From positions 1 to 36,553 of the forward strand of contig CAJXXR010000025.1 in the NCBI GenBank assembly GCA_913063375.1: a stretch of DNA of 36,553 nt. Reading direction: 5' to 3'. Origin of the DNA: an uncultured Flavobacteriales bacterium. Its GTDB lineage: Bacteria > Bacteroidota > Bacteroidia > Flavobacteriales > CAJXXR01. Of this stretch, positions 6,747 to 15,764 are shown one piece after another. Under the pieces are notes generated by a model that saw only the letters and a program-made list of their open reading frames with translations, ran no database searches and was not told the origin of the DNA. Position numbers and translations under genes: made by a program. How positions within the stretch are numbered: position 1 is the stretch's first letter; every line of letters starts with the position of its first letter.

Positions 6747-8303
6747 CTATTCTTTCACTTCAATAAAGCTATATTTTGACAATATATTCTGAAAATCGGG
6801 TCCTGAAAGTGGTTTTTCAAAACATTCATTCATTCCTGCTTTGTTTATATTATCTAGGATCTCATCGTCTAAATAGGCTGTCATACCGATTATGATTGTG
6901 TCTTCATTTTGTTCTCGGATGGCTTTTGTCAATTCATAACCGTCCATATTTGGCATATTGATATCTGTAAAAATAATATCAGGCTCTTTTCCTTCTTGGA
7001 ATAAAGTCATTGCCTCTTTCCCATCTTCTGCAAATTCTATATTTACCCCTTCAAAGGACTTGAAAATACGTTTGGAGATCTCTCTTATCAGATAGCTATC
7101 ATCGACATATAGCGCACGTACATCTTTGCCATTCATGGCTTCTATTGGTGTACCCAATCTTTCCGTATTGGCGATTTTTTGCACAGGAATTTTAACGATA
7201 AATTCAGAACCTTCTCCTAGGTCACTCTTTACTTCAATAACCCCGTTATGGGCTTCAACAATTTTGGATACAATCATCAGGCCTAGCCCAGTACTTACTT
7301 CGCCTCCTGTTGTGGTGTTTTGAGTAGTAGTAAATGCATCAAATAAGCCTTCTATTTCCTCTGCTGCTATGCCTGGACCTTGATCCTTTACGCTGATGAT
7401 TATTTCATCATCTATATAGTTGCAAGAAACGGTAGTAGTAGATTTGGCTGGAGAATATTTAATAGCATTGCTAATTAAATTATTCATAACCAAGTTCATT
7501 TTCATGGAATCCATCAGTACAGGAGGGATGTTTAGTCGATCCTGTACATCAATAGAAATATGTTTTCTATTGGCGAAAATACGGTTCATAACCACCGCAT
7601 TTTGAACAAGGGCATTTACATCCGTTTGTGCCAATTCCACATGGAATTTTCCAGACTCTATTTTGGAGATGTCCAATAGTTCATCCACCAAATCCTGCAT
7701 TAATTTACTGGACATTTTTATCTGTTCAATAAATCGAATATCTTCCTCTGATATCTTATCCGAAAGATCTTCCAATAAGAAATTGCTAAGGTGCTGAATA
7801 ACCCCAATTGGGTTTCTTAGGTCATGGGCAGCCATTCCTAAGAATTTATTTTTTTCTTCGTTTAGATTTTTTAATTGCTGAGCCTGTTGTTTCAACTTAG
7901 CATTTTGATGGAAAAGGGAAACAAAAATATCTACCTTAGATTTTACAATGTCAACATTTAGAGGCTTGAAAAGGTAATCTACAGCCCCTTCACTATACCC
8001 TCTATGAATGTATTTTTCATCTTTACCAATTGCGGTAACGAAGATGACAGGTATCATGAGATTCTTATCATCCATTCTTAGGATTTCAAGCATTTGAAAT
8101 CCATTCAATCCCGGCATCATTACATCAGACAAGATAATAGCAAAGTCATGCTTTAGCGCAAGCTTTAGACCATCAACGCCCGATTCTGCTGTGTAAATTT
8201 CACGGTCTGGTGCTATTAATATCTTTTTTAATAAAAGGATATTTTCAGGTCTGTCATCTACCAATAGAATTTTTGCCTTTGGTAAAGTTGTATCGTACTT
8301 CAT
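6747..8303 (-). CDS. Soluble hybrid histidine kinase, REC-HisKA-HATPase-REC
   Basis: 518 residues, no membrane segments. Receiver 1 (about 10-130) has acidic pair D16/D17, phospho-acceptor D60 in LSDVMMPG and K113 in FKPL. A coiled linker leads to HisKA with phospho-acceptor H160 in AAHDLRNP. HATPase follows, with N box NLISNAIKYSP, G1 DQGPGIA and G2 STGLGLMIV. Receiver 2 (about 393-512) has phospho-acceptor D447 in FTDINMPNMDG. The enzyme should phosphorylate itself and pass phosphate to its own or other receivers. No DNA-binding domain is present, so output is protein-level or through partners. It is the last gene of the operon, and its ATG overlaps the stop of the upstream cheB-like gene by four bases (ATGA), implying translational coupling. 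Confidence 0.92.
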   Translation of the reverse strand: MKYDTTLPKAKILLVDDRPENILLLKKILIAPDREIYTAESGVDGLKLALKHDFAIILSDVMMPGLNGFQMLEILRMDDKNLMIPVIFVTAIGKDEKYIHRGYSEGAVDYLFKPLNVDIVKSKVDIFVSLFHQNAKLKQQAQQLKNLNEEKNKFLGMAAHDLRNPIGVIQHLSNFLLEDLSDKISEEDIRFIEQIKMSSKLMQDLVDELLDISKIESGKFHVELAQTDVNALVQNAVVMNRIFANRKHISIDVQDRLNIPPVLMDSMKMNLVMNNLISNAIKYSPAKSTTTVSCNYIDDEIIISVKDQGPGIAAEEIEGLFDAFTTTQNTTTGGEVSTGLGLMIVSKIVEAHNGVIEVKSDLGEGSEFIVKIPVQKIANTERLGTPIEAMNGKDVRALYVDDSYLIREISKRIFKSFEGVNIEFAEDGKEAMTLFQEGKEPDIIFTDINMPNMDGYELTKAIREQNEDTIIIGMTAYLDDEILDNINKAGMNECFEKPLSGPDFQNILSKYSFIEVKE

Positions 8304-8869
8304 GTATTTTCCTTTTTAATGCATTGTATTAATTCGTTAATTTTTAATACACTGCATTTTCCTTCGTTTTGTTTAATCGTTTCAGAGGGCATGGTTTTGA
8401 ATTCAGCATCCTCTGGGTGAATCACAATTGCTCTTCCACCCCTTTGCAATACTTTACTTACTCCAAATGCTCCATCGGCATTAGAGCCGGATAAAATGGC
8501 TACATTTAAACTGTCCTTTAGTATGTATGAAAAAGACTCAAATGTAACATCAATAGATGGACGGCTATAATTTACTTTTTCACTTAATTCAAGACAGGTA
8601 TTGAATGTCTCATCAAGCAATAGGTGGTAGTCCTGTGGAGCAATATAAACCCCCTTTTCTAATTTCGTTTGGTGGCCAATATCCATTACCGTATGCCCTG
8701 TGGCATTTGAAAATATTTCAGCCAATTCACTTTTGTAATCATTTCCTCTATGGAGAATCATAATGAGGGTTCTATCCATAGGCTTGGTAATAGCCTTAAG
8801 AATAGAAATGCACGCCTTAATGCTACCAGCCGAGCCTCCAATTAGCCATATTTTATGCTCTGATTCCAA
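8300..8869 (-). CDS. CheB-type protein-glutamate methylesterase, catalytic domain only
   Basis: 189 residues covering only the CheB catalytic domain, without the usual N-terminal receiver. The expected triad is visible: S13 in IGGSAGS, H40 in ILHRG, and D133 in LSGSNADGAFG. The APQDYHLLL segment and RPSIDVTFESF also match the family. CheB removes methyl groups from (or deamidates) glutamates of chemoreceptors; here no chemoreceptor gene is nearby, so the target is unknown. Stand-alone CheB with CheR and hybrid kinases is common in Bacteroidota and is thought to belong to non-motility signalling. The gene overlaps cheR by 17 bases upstream and the kinase gene by four bases downstream. Confidence 0.9.
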   Translation of the reverse strand: MESEHKIWLIGGSAGSIKACISILKAITKPMDRTLIMILHRGNDYKSELAEIFSNATGHTVMDIGHQTKLEKGVYIAPQDYHLLLDETFNTCLELSEKVNYSRPSIDVTFESFSYILKDSLNVAILSGSNADGAFGVSKVLQRGGRAIVIHPEDAEFKTMPSETIKQNEGKCSVLKINELIQCIKKENT

Positions 8870-9704
8870 TAGTTTCTTTTCTATATATTTTGGTTAGCTG
8901 ATTTACGGTACTGTATTCCAAATCATCTCCATTGGTGATCATCCTATCTTTACTTCCCAAACCGACATATCCAGTAGGGCAGAGGCTTTTATCGAATAGG
9001 GAAATGATTTTGGTCTTTTGATCTATGTCAAAATAGATCAATACATTTCTGCATAGTATCAATTGAAATTCATTGAATGGCCCATCATGCACTAAATTAT
9101 GTGTGCAAAAAGTCATTTGTTCGGACAGCATTGGGTCCATTTTTATCATATCATAATTTGCTGTATAATAACTTGAAAAGGGTTCTGTTCCTCCGCTTTC
9201 CTGATAATTTTTTGTAAACTCTTTTAGGTTATTCATTTTGTAGATTCCTTGCTTTGCAATTTCTAATACCTCTGAATTGATATCTGAACCGTATATTTTG
9301 GCACGGTGCAATATGCCTGCTTCATGTAAAAGAATTGCAAGGGAGTACATTTCCTCCCCTGTTGAGCAACCCGCATGCCAAATTTTGAATACGGGGAAAG
9401 TCTTCAAATAAGGGATCACCTCATCCTTCAGAGATCTGAAAAATGGAGGAAATCTGAACATTTCGGTAACATTTACCGTCATATAATTGACGATCTTCTG
9501 ATAGCTGATTTCCTGGTTGATTATAGCATGGTTCAATTCAAATACAGAATCGTAGTTGAATTGTTCCATCAATCGGATAAATCTCCGTCGCAGTGAAGCG
9601 CTACCATAACCACTCATATCGAAACCATAATAGTCCTTTATGGTTTCGATGACAGGGGTAAATTCGGCCATCTCTATATCGAATAAGTCGATTTTAGTTT
9701 TCAT
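8853..9704 (-). CDS. CheR-type protein-glutamate O-methyltransferase
   Basis: 283 residues. The N-terminal helical domain (about 10-80) has a SLRRRFIRLM basic face and the conserved NVTEMFRFP motif. The SAM-dependent methyltransferase domain has motif I AGCSTGEEMYSLA, the acidic loop YGSDINSEVLEIA and the late motif LILCRNVLIYFD. It should transfer methyl groups from S-adenosylmethionine to glutamate side chains of a signalling protein. The adjacent 1371-residue kinase has a long periplasmic and HAMP region that could be the substrate, but this is inference. It overlaps the kinase gene upstream by 11 bases and the cheB-like gene downstream by 17. Confidence 0.92.
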   Translation of the reverse strand: MKTKIDLFDIEMAEFTPVIETIKDYYGFDMSGYGSASLRRRFIRLMEQFNYDSVFELNHAIINQEISYQKIVNYMTVNVTEMFRFPPFFRSLKDEVIPYLKTFPVFKIWHAGCSTGEEMYSLAILLHEAGILHRAKIYGSDINSEVLEIAKQGIYKMNNLKEFTKNYQESGGTEPFSSYYTANYDMIKMDPMLSEQMTFCTHNLVHDGPFNEFQLILCRNVLIYFDIDQKTKIISLFDKSLCPTGYVGLGSKDRMITNGDDLEYSTVNQLTKIYRKETIGIRA

Positions 9705-12700
9705 ATAGCCATACGCGCATTAAAGACAACAATTGTTCCGTGTCTACGGGTTTTGTAATATAATCTGATGCACCAGCTTCAAGACATTTTTCGCGGTCTC
9801 CTTTCATTGCTTTAGCGGTAAGGGCTAATATTGGCAGCTTCTCGAATTTTGGATTTTTCCTAAGTTCTCGAGTTGCTTGATAGCCGTCCATTTCAGGCAT
9901 CATAATATCCATCAAAATCAAATCCACGTCTTCATCTTGTTTCATTACATCCAAGGCTTCTAGACCATTGGTGGCAGTAAGGATGTCCAGCTCTTGATTC
10001 TTAAATACCGCCTTTAGGGTGTAGATATTTCGGATATCATCGTCTACTATCAAAATCTTTTTTCCTTTCAGCGTATTCGGTAGTTCACTTAAGACCGGCT
10101 TATGCTTCGCTGGTTTTTTAATATGCTTTAAGAATAATTCGGTCTCGCGTATAATTCGGTCACCAGATTGTGCTCCTTTCAGTACGATACTCGTATTTCC
10201 TAGATCATTAATTTGGTTGATTTCTTCCTTACTCAAATCTCTTCCGGTAAAGACTACGGTAGGGATTTCTTCATGTTCTTTTTTGATATAAGAAAGGAAG
10301 TCAAAATCCTTATTGTCTGGTAAACCGATATCCAAAACAATGCTTACAATGTCTTTTCGTTGTAAAATATTTTTGGCTTCCTTGGCAGTATATGCAGGGA
10401 TAGTAGCCATGCCATGTTTGTCAAATAGGGATCTGATGGCTATACTTTGACTTTCATTGTCTTCTACTATTAATGTAGCACCTTGTTTATTTGGTTGATC
10501 CACTAAATGTGAAAAGACCTGGTCCAATTGTTCTTTTTGGATTGGTTTCACTAAATAACTCATAGCTCCCAAATCCATCCCCAATTTGGTATTGTCATTT
10601 CCAGACATAATGTGAACAGGAATATCAGCATAGTTACTTGCCTTCAGCTTCTTAAGGATGGTCCATCCGTCCATTATCGGAAGTTGGATATCCAATAGGA
10701 TTGCTGTTGGATTATAGGCTTCTACATAAGGAAGTGCTAAATCTCCTTGATTGACTACAATACCTTTGTACCCTTGGCTTCTAGAGAAGTCTAGTAGAAT
10801 TTTTGCAAAGGTTAAATCATCTTCAACTATTAGAATCAAATCATCATCCTTTGTAAAAGTTTCTCTGTCATCTGCAATGATAGTTTGGAATTTTTTGCCC
10901 TTTCCGCCAAACTCTGAATTTTCAATGATTTCAGTATTCTTGGCCAACTTCGTTGGGATCGTTTGTTCAGGAAAACTCGACGCTATAGGAGCGCTAGCTT
11001 CTATAACTACAGGAAGGAAGACGGTAAAGGTTGAGCCAATATCTACTTTACTTTCTAATCTTATTTCACCACCCAAGTTCTTTACCAATTCTTTGGTAAT
11101 AGATAGTCCTAGGCCTGTTCCTCCATATTTTCTTTCTGTAGTCCCATCTGCTTGTTGGAACGCTTCGAAAACCTGCGCCAATTTGTCTTGAGCAATACCT
11201 ATACCTGTATCGGAAACGGCAATTTTCAGAACTTTCTCCTCTTTCAGTAATTTCTCCTCTATAAAGTCTGCTCTAGTAGGAATTAGGTCAATTGAAAATT
11301 TCACTTCACCACCTTCATCCGTGAATTTAAAAGCGTTGGAAAGTAGGTTCTTTAGTATTTGTTTTAAGCGGACTGTATCCGTCTCTATGGTTTTTGGAAC
11401 TTCTGGAGAAAGATGGACCTTATATTCAATCTTGTTACTTTCAGATATTGCGAGGAAAGTGTCCTGCATACTTCTAACGATATCATTTGGGCTAACTTCC
11501 TGTACATTGATATCCATTTTACCAGATTCAATTTTCGCTAGATCCAAGACTTCGTTGATCAGTTCCAGTAATTCCGACCCCGATTTGTGAATGATAGATG
11601 CAAATTCTAACTGTTCACTTGTTAGTGCATCTTCATCATTATCTTGTAATAGTTGTGACAATACCAAGATGCTATTCAGGGGAGTTCTGAGCTCATGGGA
11701 CATATTAGACAGGAATTCGGATTTGTACCGACTAGAAACTTCTAGTTCCTCTGCTTTTTGTCTGATAACTTCTCTCGCTTGCTTTAAAGTTTGATTCTGA
11801 TCGGTTACATTTTCATTTACAGATTCCAGTAGCTGCGCCTTTTCTTCCAATTCAGCATTGGTCTGTGCTAGCTCTTCCTGTTGCACTCTCAGTTCTTCTT
11901 CAGAGGCTTTTAAACGAGCTGTTTGCTCCTCCAATTCTTCAGATTTTTTCTGGGTGACATCCAATAGAGCTTCTGTCCTTTGTTTTCCAATGATATTGTG
12001 GATGGAGTATCCCAAACCTTTTGCAATCTCGGTAATCACATTCTCCTGTATTTCACTAAAACTCCCAAAGGATGCCAATTCTATCACGCCGTATAATACC
12101 TCTTCAAAAATGATAGGTGTAGCTATAATGCTTTTAGGGGCATGCTCACCTAGTCCTGAGCTTATTTTGATATAATCGTCTGGGACATCTGTTATAAGGA
12201 TGGATTTCCATTCATGTGCAACCTGCCCAATTAATCCTTCTCCTACATTTAATTTATTGGAGATGTTTTTCCTCTTTTTGTAGGCGTACGTACTGTCAAG
12301 ATATAGATGATAGCCTTTGGTATCTTTATTCTGCATTAAACCAATTTCCAACTTCACTTCTGGATCTTCTTTTCTAAGAAGGTAAATAGCCCCTACATTG
12401 GCATTCATTACCTGCGTTAGATAGGATGAGGTTTTATGCAGCAATTCGCGGACCCCTTCTACCTTTCGAGATAAATTATGACCATCGGAAATAGTAGTCT
12501 TAATCCAATCTTGTTCTTCACTTTTTTCTACAGACTCCTGGATATTAGCAGCCATATAATTCATTTGCCTTGAGAGTTTTCCAATTTCATCGTTTGTAGA
12601 AATGGATAGCCTGACATCTTTTTCTCCATTGGCAATTTTCCTAGATGCCTCAATCAGTTTCTCTAAGGCTGTTGAAATAGAATTGGAAAGCTGAAAACCT

Positions 12701-13809
12701 ATAAAAATTGCAATGATTGGCGCCAAAAGAACTATCAGCCAAATAATTTGAATGGTAGAGGAAGAAGATTCTTTAGCACTTTTGAAATGAATTAAGGCTT
12801 GTTGGTCATTGTAAGAGATGAATTCCTCAAAATCTTGTCTGATTCCATCTAATATGTTTTTCCCAACAGCATTTGCAAGTAAAGTTCTCACATCAGATGC
12901 AGTTTCCGGAGAATTGTTGATTTCGCCTCTTAGACTAAGTGTTGTATTGGAATTGTTTTGAATACCGTTTGCTACAAGTATTTTCAATTCATTGATAAGC
13001 TTTCTGTTTTTTAATGATTGAGCACTTTGAGATGTTAGCTTATCTAATTGATTGGGAATTTGCTTTTTAATAGCCTTGTATTGATCGATGAAATTTGCCT
13101 TCCCAGTCAATAAATAGCTTAAATGGGCAGCTTCCATCTTATGCAGATTACTCGATACATTTAGTACAGCAATGGATCCTCTAGAGCTACCTGCAAGCTC
13201 AAAGTTCAATGCAATCCTTCTCAAGATGGCATGGATGTCAGCCTGTAGGTCTGATGCCTGATCCTTTGCCAATAACGCATTAAGTTGTTCCCTGAATTCC
13301 CCTGATTTGGCTACTTTTCTACCCATTTCAATTTCTGGAATGGCTGCCAAATTCTGCCATTTTTCTACAGATAGCTGAATGGTTCTTAACTTATCTAACT
13401 GGCCAATATTGTCCACCAGTAATTCCTTAAGTTCTTTGATGGTTTTATCGAATTCTATTATCCCATTATTGTACGGTTCCAGAAAGTTCTCCTCCCCAGT
13501 GATGATAAAACCTCTTTGACCAGTTTCCATATCTACAATCAGCTTGATAAGCTTTTGAGTATTTAGGAGGATCTTAGTGTCTTTCGAAACAACATTCTCA
13601 AACATTTGATCTGTGTTGTAGGTATTCACTAATACTGGAATTCCCATCCCTAGTAATAAGATCATGATGGCAAAGAATCCGGACATGATTTTCATCCGAA
13701 TATTGCTATTTCTAAACCAACGTAGGTTGAAAAGATTTCTCGAATCTTTCTTTGGCTTATTGCTAACCTCGGAATTCAATGAGTTTTCCTTATTGGTGGT
13801 GCGTTCCAT
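9694..13809 (-). CDS. Large membrane hybrid histidine kinase (CHASE3-like sensor, HAMP, GAF, HisKA, HATPase, three REC)
   Basis: 1371 residues. TM1 about 43-62; a periplasmic helical region 63-352 with CHASE3-like sequence (DMETGQRGFIITGEENFLEPY, with a second similar stretch near 225-245); TM2 about 354-373; HAMP about 374-428. A GAF domain (about 450-605) precedes a long coiled coil (about 610-690). HisKA has H705 in SHELRTP. HATPase has N box NLLSNAFKF, DTGIGI and GGTGLGLSI. Receivers have D1040 (LLDIQLPIMDG), D1160 (VLDIGLPDN) and D1301 (LMDIMMPEMDG). Receiver 2 is divergent: its lysine segment reads VLKGA instead of KP. It is the first gene of a four-gene overlapping operon with cheR, cheB-like and a second kinase. 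It is likely an inner-membrane sensor; the ligand is unknown. Confidence 0.93.
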   Translation of the reverse strand: MERTTNKENSLNSEVSNKPKKDSRNLFNLRWFRNSNIRMKIMSGFFAIMILLLGMGIPVLVNTYNTDQMFENVVSKDTKILLNTQKLIKLIVDMETGQRGFIITGEENFLEPYNNGIIEFDKTIKELKELLVDNIGQLDKLRTIQLSVEKWQNLAAIPEIEMGRKVAKSGEFREQLNALLAKDQASDLQADIHAILRRIALNFELAGSSRGSIAVLNVSSNLHKMEAAHLSYLLTGKANFIDQYKAIKKQIPNQLDKLTSQSAQSLKNRKLINELKILVANGIQNNSNTTLSLRGEINNSPETASDVRTLLANAVGKNILDGIRQDFEEFISYNDQQALIHFKSAKESSSSTIQIIWLIVLLAPIIAIFIGFQLSNSISTALEKLIEASRKIANGEKDVRLSISTNDEIGKLSRQMNYMAANIQESVEKSEEQDWIKTTISDGHNLSRKVEGVRELLHKTSSYLTQVMNANVGAIYLLRKEDPEVKLEIGLMQNKDTKGYHLYLDSTYAYKKRKNISNKLNVGEGLIGQVAHEWKSILITDVPDDYIKISSGLGEHAPKSIIATPIIFEEVLYGVIELASFGSFSEIQENVITEIAKGLGYSIHNIIGKQRTEALLDVTQKKSEELEEQTARLKASEEELRVQQEELAQTNAELEEKAQLLESVNENVTDQNQTLKQAREVIRQKAEELEVSSRYKSEFLSNMSHELRTPLNSILVLSQLLQDNDEDALTSEQLEFASIIHKSGSELLELINEVLDLAKIESGKMDINVQEVSPNDIVRSMQDTFLAISESNKIEYKVHLSPEVPKTIETDTVRLKQILKNLLSNAFKFTDEGGEVKFSIDLIPTRADFIEEKLLKEEKVLKIAVSDTGIGIAQDKLAQVFEAFQQADGTTERKYGGTGLGLSITKELVKNLGGEIRLESKVDIGSTFTVFLPVVIEASAPIASSFPEQTIPTKLAKNTEIIENSEFGGKGKKFQTIIADDRETFTKDDDLILIVEDDLTFAKILLDFSRSQGYKGIVVNQGDLALPYVEAYNPTAILLDIQLPIMDGWTILKKLKASNYADIPVHIMSGNDNTKLGMDLGAMSYLVKPIQKEQLDQVFSHLVDQPNKQGATLIVEDNESQSIAIRSLFDKHGMATIPAYTAKEAKNILQRKDIVSIVLDIGLPDNKDFDFLSYIKKEHEEIPTVVFTGRDLSKEEINQINDLGNTSIVLKGAQSGDRIIRETELFLKHIKKPAKHKPVLSELPNTLKGKKILIVDDDIRNIYTLKAVFKNQELDILTATNGLEALDVMKQDEDVDLILMDIMMPEMDGYQATRELRKNPKFEKLPILALTAKAMKGDREKCLEAGASDYITKPVDTEQLLSLMRVWLYEN

Positions 13810-14073
13810 AGATTAATATATTGATGGTATAAGTACCAGAAAAAGGTTTATTCCTTTATCGGGCTAATTTTATATGCGTCATTTTTAATGTCAATTCTAA
13901 AGTTAATTTTTTTTCAATAATATTCATCGTTTTAATTGGAGAGTTGTTCAATTTTAATTGAATACACAAAAATTGCTAAATAAGTTAAATTTGAAATTAG
14001 GTTTAATAATAAGTGTAAATCAGTCGGAAAAAGGGAAATTTAAAAGCGCTAAAAGACGAATTCATTCGCATAA

Positions 14074-14105
14074 AAAAATCCTAGAAATTGCTTTCTAGGA
14101 TTTTT
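14074..14105. terminator. Intrinsic-terminator-like hairpin
   Basis: Perfect 14-base arms (14074-14087 and 14092-14105) around TTGC, A5 on the left and T5 on the right. It lies between divergent operons with no recognised gene ending beside it, which suggests a small transcript or a lost gene here. Confidence 0.7.
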
Positions 14106-14119
14106 CCGTTTAGGCTAGT

Positions 14120-14200
14120 TGGAGTGCATTTTCTACAGGATAAAACTTGATTAAATCGAATTTCATCATGCAATGTTTAGACAATCGACGCTGCACTCCA
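14120..14200. repeat. Inverted repeat TGGAGTGCA / TGCACTCCA
   Basis: Nine-base perfect arms at 14120-14128 and 14192-14200 separated by 63 bases. It could be a structured RNA stem or element end; nothing else supports either reading. Confidence 0.3.
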
Positions 14201-14525
14201 TTGGCGTCAAATATCGATATGAAGGATTATTCAGAGCATAGGTCTGATTACCCAAATGACAATAAGAGAGGTTGAATTTCTTGGTATTAAATGACATACA
14301 ATTTATCGGCAAAGGGGAGTTGTCCGATGGAGTCACTAAAAAACTGGGCAGCACAAAAAGCCCGAGACGCGAGAGTTCAAATTTCATGAGGGTTAAAATT
14401 TAATTCCTATCTAATTTAATAAAAATTTAGTTAAATGCATAGTAATGAGGTGGTTCTTTGAGTGGTTCTTGTTTTGAAGTTAACTATTCCTGTGTGTCAG
14501 TTTTCAAATAGAGCAGGAATGAAAC

Positions 14526-15689
14526 ATGAATTATGGTATATTGCCCCTTCAAAATATCACCATGCAGTTTTTTCAAATTATACTCTTTTTACTCTTTCCA
14601 GGAATATTGATCTGGATGGGGACAAAGAAAATGTTACCAAGTTGGTTGAGTCCAGTAATTCTGTGTTATGCTTTGGGATTGGTACTTGCTAATGTTTCCC
14701 TGCTTCCGTTAGATACTAAACTATCACTAACAGTCTCTGAGGCAGCAGTACCCTTATCAATACCATTATTATTGTTCAGTACAGATATCATTCGCTGGTG
14801 GAAGAGGGCCAAAAAGGCTGTTATTTCATTTGCACTGTGCGTGGTTGCAATTAGCATAAGTGTTCCAGTTGGTGCCTATATATTTAAAGAGCAATTACCA
14901 GATATTTGGAAAATAGGGGCAATGTTGATAGGTGTATATACTGGAGGTACACCGAATATGTCTGCCATAGGATTGTCGCTAGAAGTACCTGAAGCGACTT
15001 TTATCGTTTTAAATGCTTCAGACATGGTCTTAGGAGGGGTGTATTTACTTTTCTTGATGACCATAGCGCAGCGTTTTCTAAATAGGTTTTTACCAGCCTA
15101 TTCTTCCAATGGAAAGGGGTTAGATGAAGCTGAAGTAGAAGCGTCGAATTTAACCCTTTCCGAAAGTATAAAACAAATAGCTATCTGTATTGGGTTAGGA
15201 GCCTTGATCCTTGCCATCTCAATAGGTCTATCATTCCTTATTGCAGGAAAAATAACTACTATCATTGTCATGCTAACGGTAACGAGTTTAGGAATATTGG
15301 CTTCCTTTAATCGAAAAATAAAAGAGCTAAGCTTAAGTTATCAAACGGGTGAATATCTCTTATTGATATTCTGTGTGGCCTTGGGGTCCTTGGTGGATAT
15401 TCATGAGCTTTTGAATAATGCTTCAAGCATTTTTTGGTATGCCTCTCTTGCCATGTTTGGTGCAATTGGTATTCATTTTTTACTAGCGCGATTTTTTAAA
15501 ATTGATACCGATACTGTATTGATAACTTCTGTAGCCGCAATTTATGGTCCTGCCTTTGTTGGTCCTATCGCCAAAGTATTGAACAATAAGGAAATTATAT
15601 TGACTGGTCTTACCACAGGATTGATAGGATATGCCTTGGGGAATTATTGGGGATTATTCATGGGTTACCTGCTTAGATTATTTCTTTAA
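14526..15689 (+). CDS. DUF819-family integral membrane protein
   Basis: 387 residues with about ten membrane helices. Typical features of the DUF819 (YjcL-like) family are visible: an N-terminal FPGILIWMG helix, LLLFSTDIIRWWKRAKK, a conserved GVYTGGTPNMSAIG motif near residues 139-152, VLNASDMVLGGVYLLF, and late segments YLLLIFCVALGSLVDI and AAIYGPAFVGPIAKVL. The duplicated helix pattern resembles secondary transporters, but no substrate is established for the family as far as I know. AGGA lies 7 bases upstream of the chosen ATG; an alternative ATG at 14562 (MQFFQ) would begin directly at the first helix. It is monocistronic or precedes the outer-membrane genes that follow after a 75-base gap. 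Confidence 0.85.
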   Translation: MNYGILPLQNITMQFFQIILFLLFPGILIWMGTKKMLPSWLSPVILCYALGLVLANVSLLPLDTKLSLTVSEAAVPLSIPLLLFSTDIIRWWKRAKKAVISFALCVVAISISVPVGAYIFKEQLPDIWKIGAMLIGVYTGGTPNMSAIGLSLEVPEATFIVLNASDMVLGGVYLLFLMTIAQRFLNRFLPAYSSNGKGLDEAEVEASNLTLSESIKQIAICIGLGALILAISIGLSFLIAGKITTIIVMLTVTSLGILASFNRKIKELSLSYQTGEYLLLIFCVALGSLVDIHELLNNASSIFWYASLAMFGAIGIHFLLARFFKIDTDTVLITSVAAIYGPAFVGPIAKVLNNKEIILTGLTTGLIGYALGNYWGLFMGYLLRLFL

Positions 15690-15764
15690 TTGTCTCATTA
15701 TTAGTATTATAAATCGTCGAATATTCGCTAACTTATTAAGCTTGTAATATTTAGATCTATTTAT

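Larger units (their letters stand above)
13810..14525. other. Intergenic region, no convincing gene
   Basis: 716 bases between divergent transcription units. AT-rich sequence at 13860-14060 probably holds the promoter of the leftward signalling operon. A T-tailed hairpin lies at 14074-14105 and a long-range inverted repeat at 14120-14200. The 14166-14387 stretch is open on the minus strand (73 codons) but has unusual codon use and no recognisable protein; its C-terminal part only vaguely recalls transposase ends. Confidence 0.5.

Noticed and set aside
14166..14387. 73-codon open frame on the minus strand as a protein gene
   Set aside because: No signal, motif or domain, unlike codon use, and no recognisable start context; kept only as part of an odd intergenic region.
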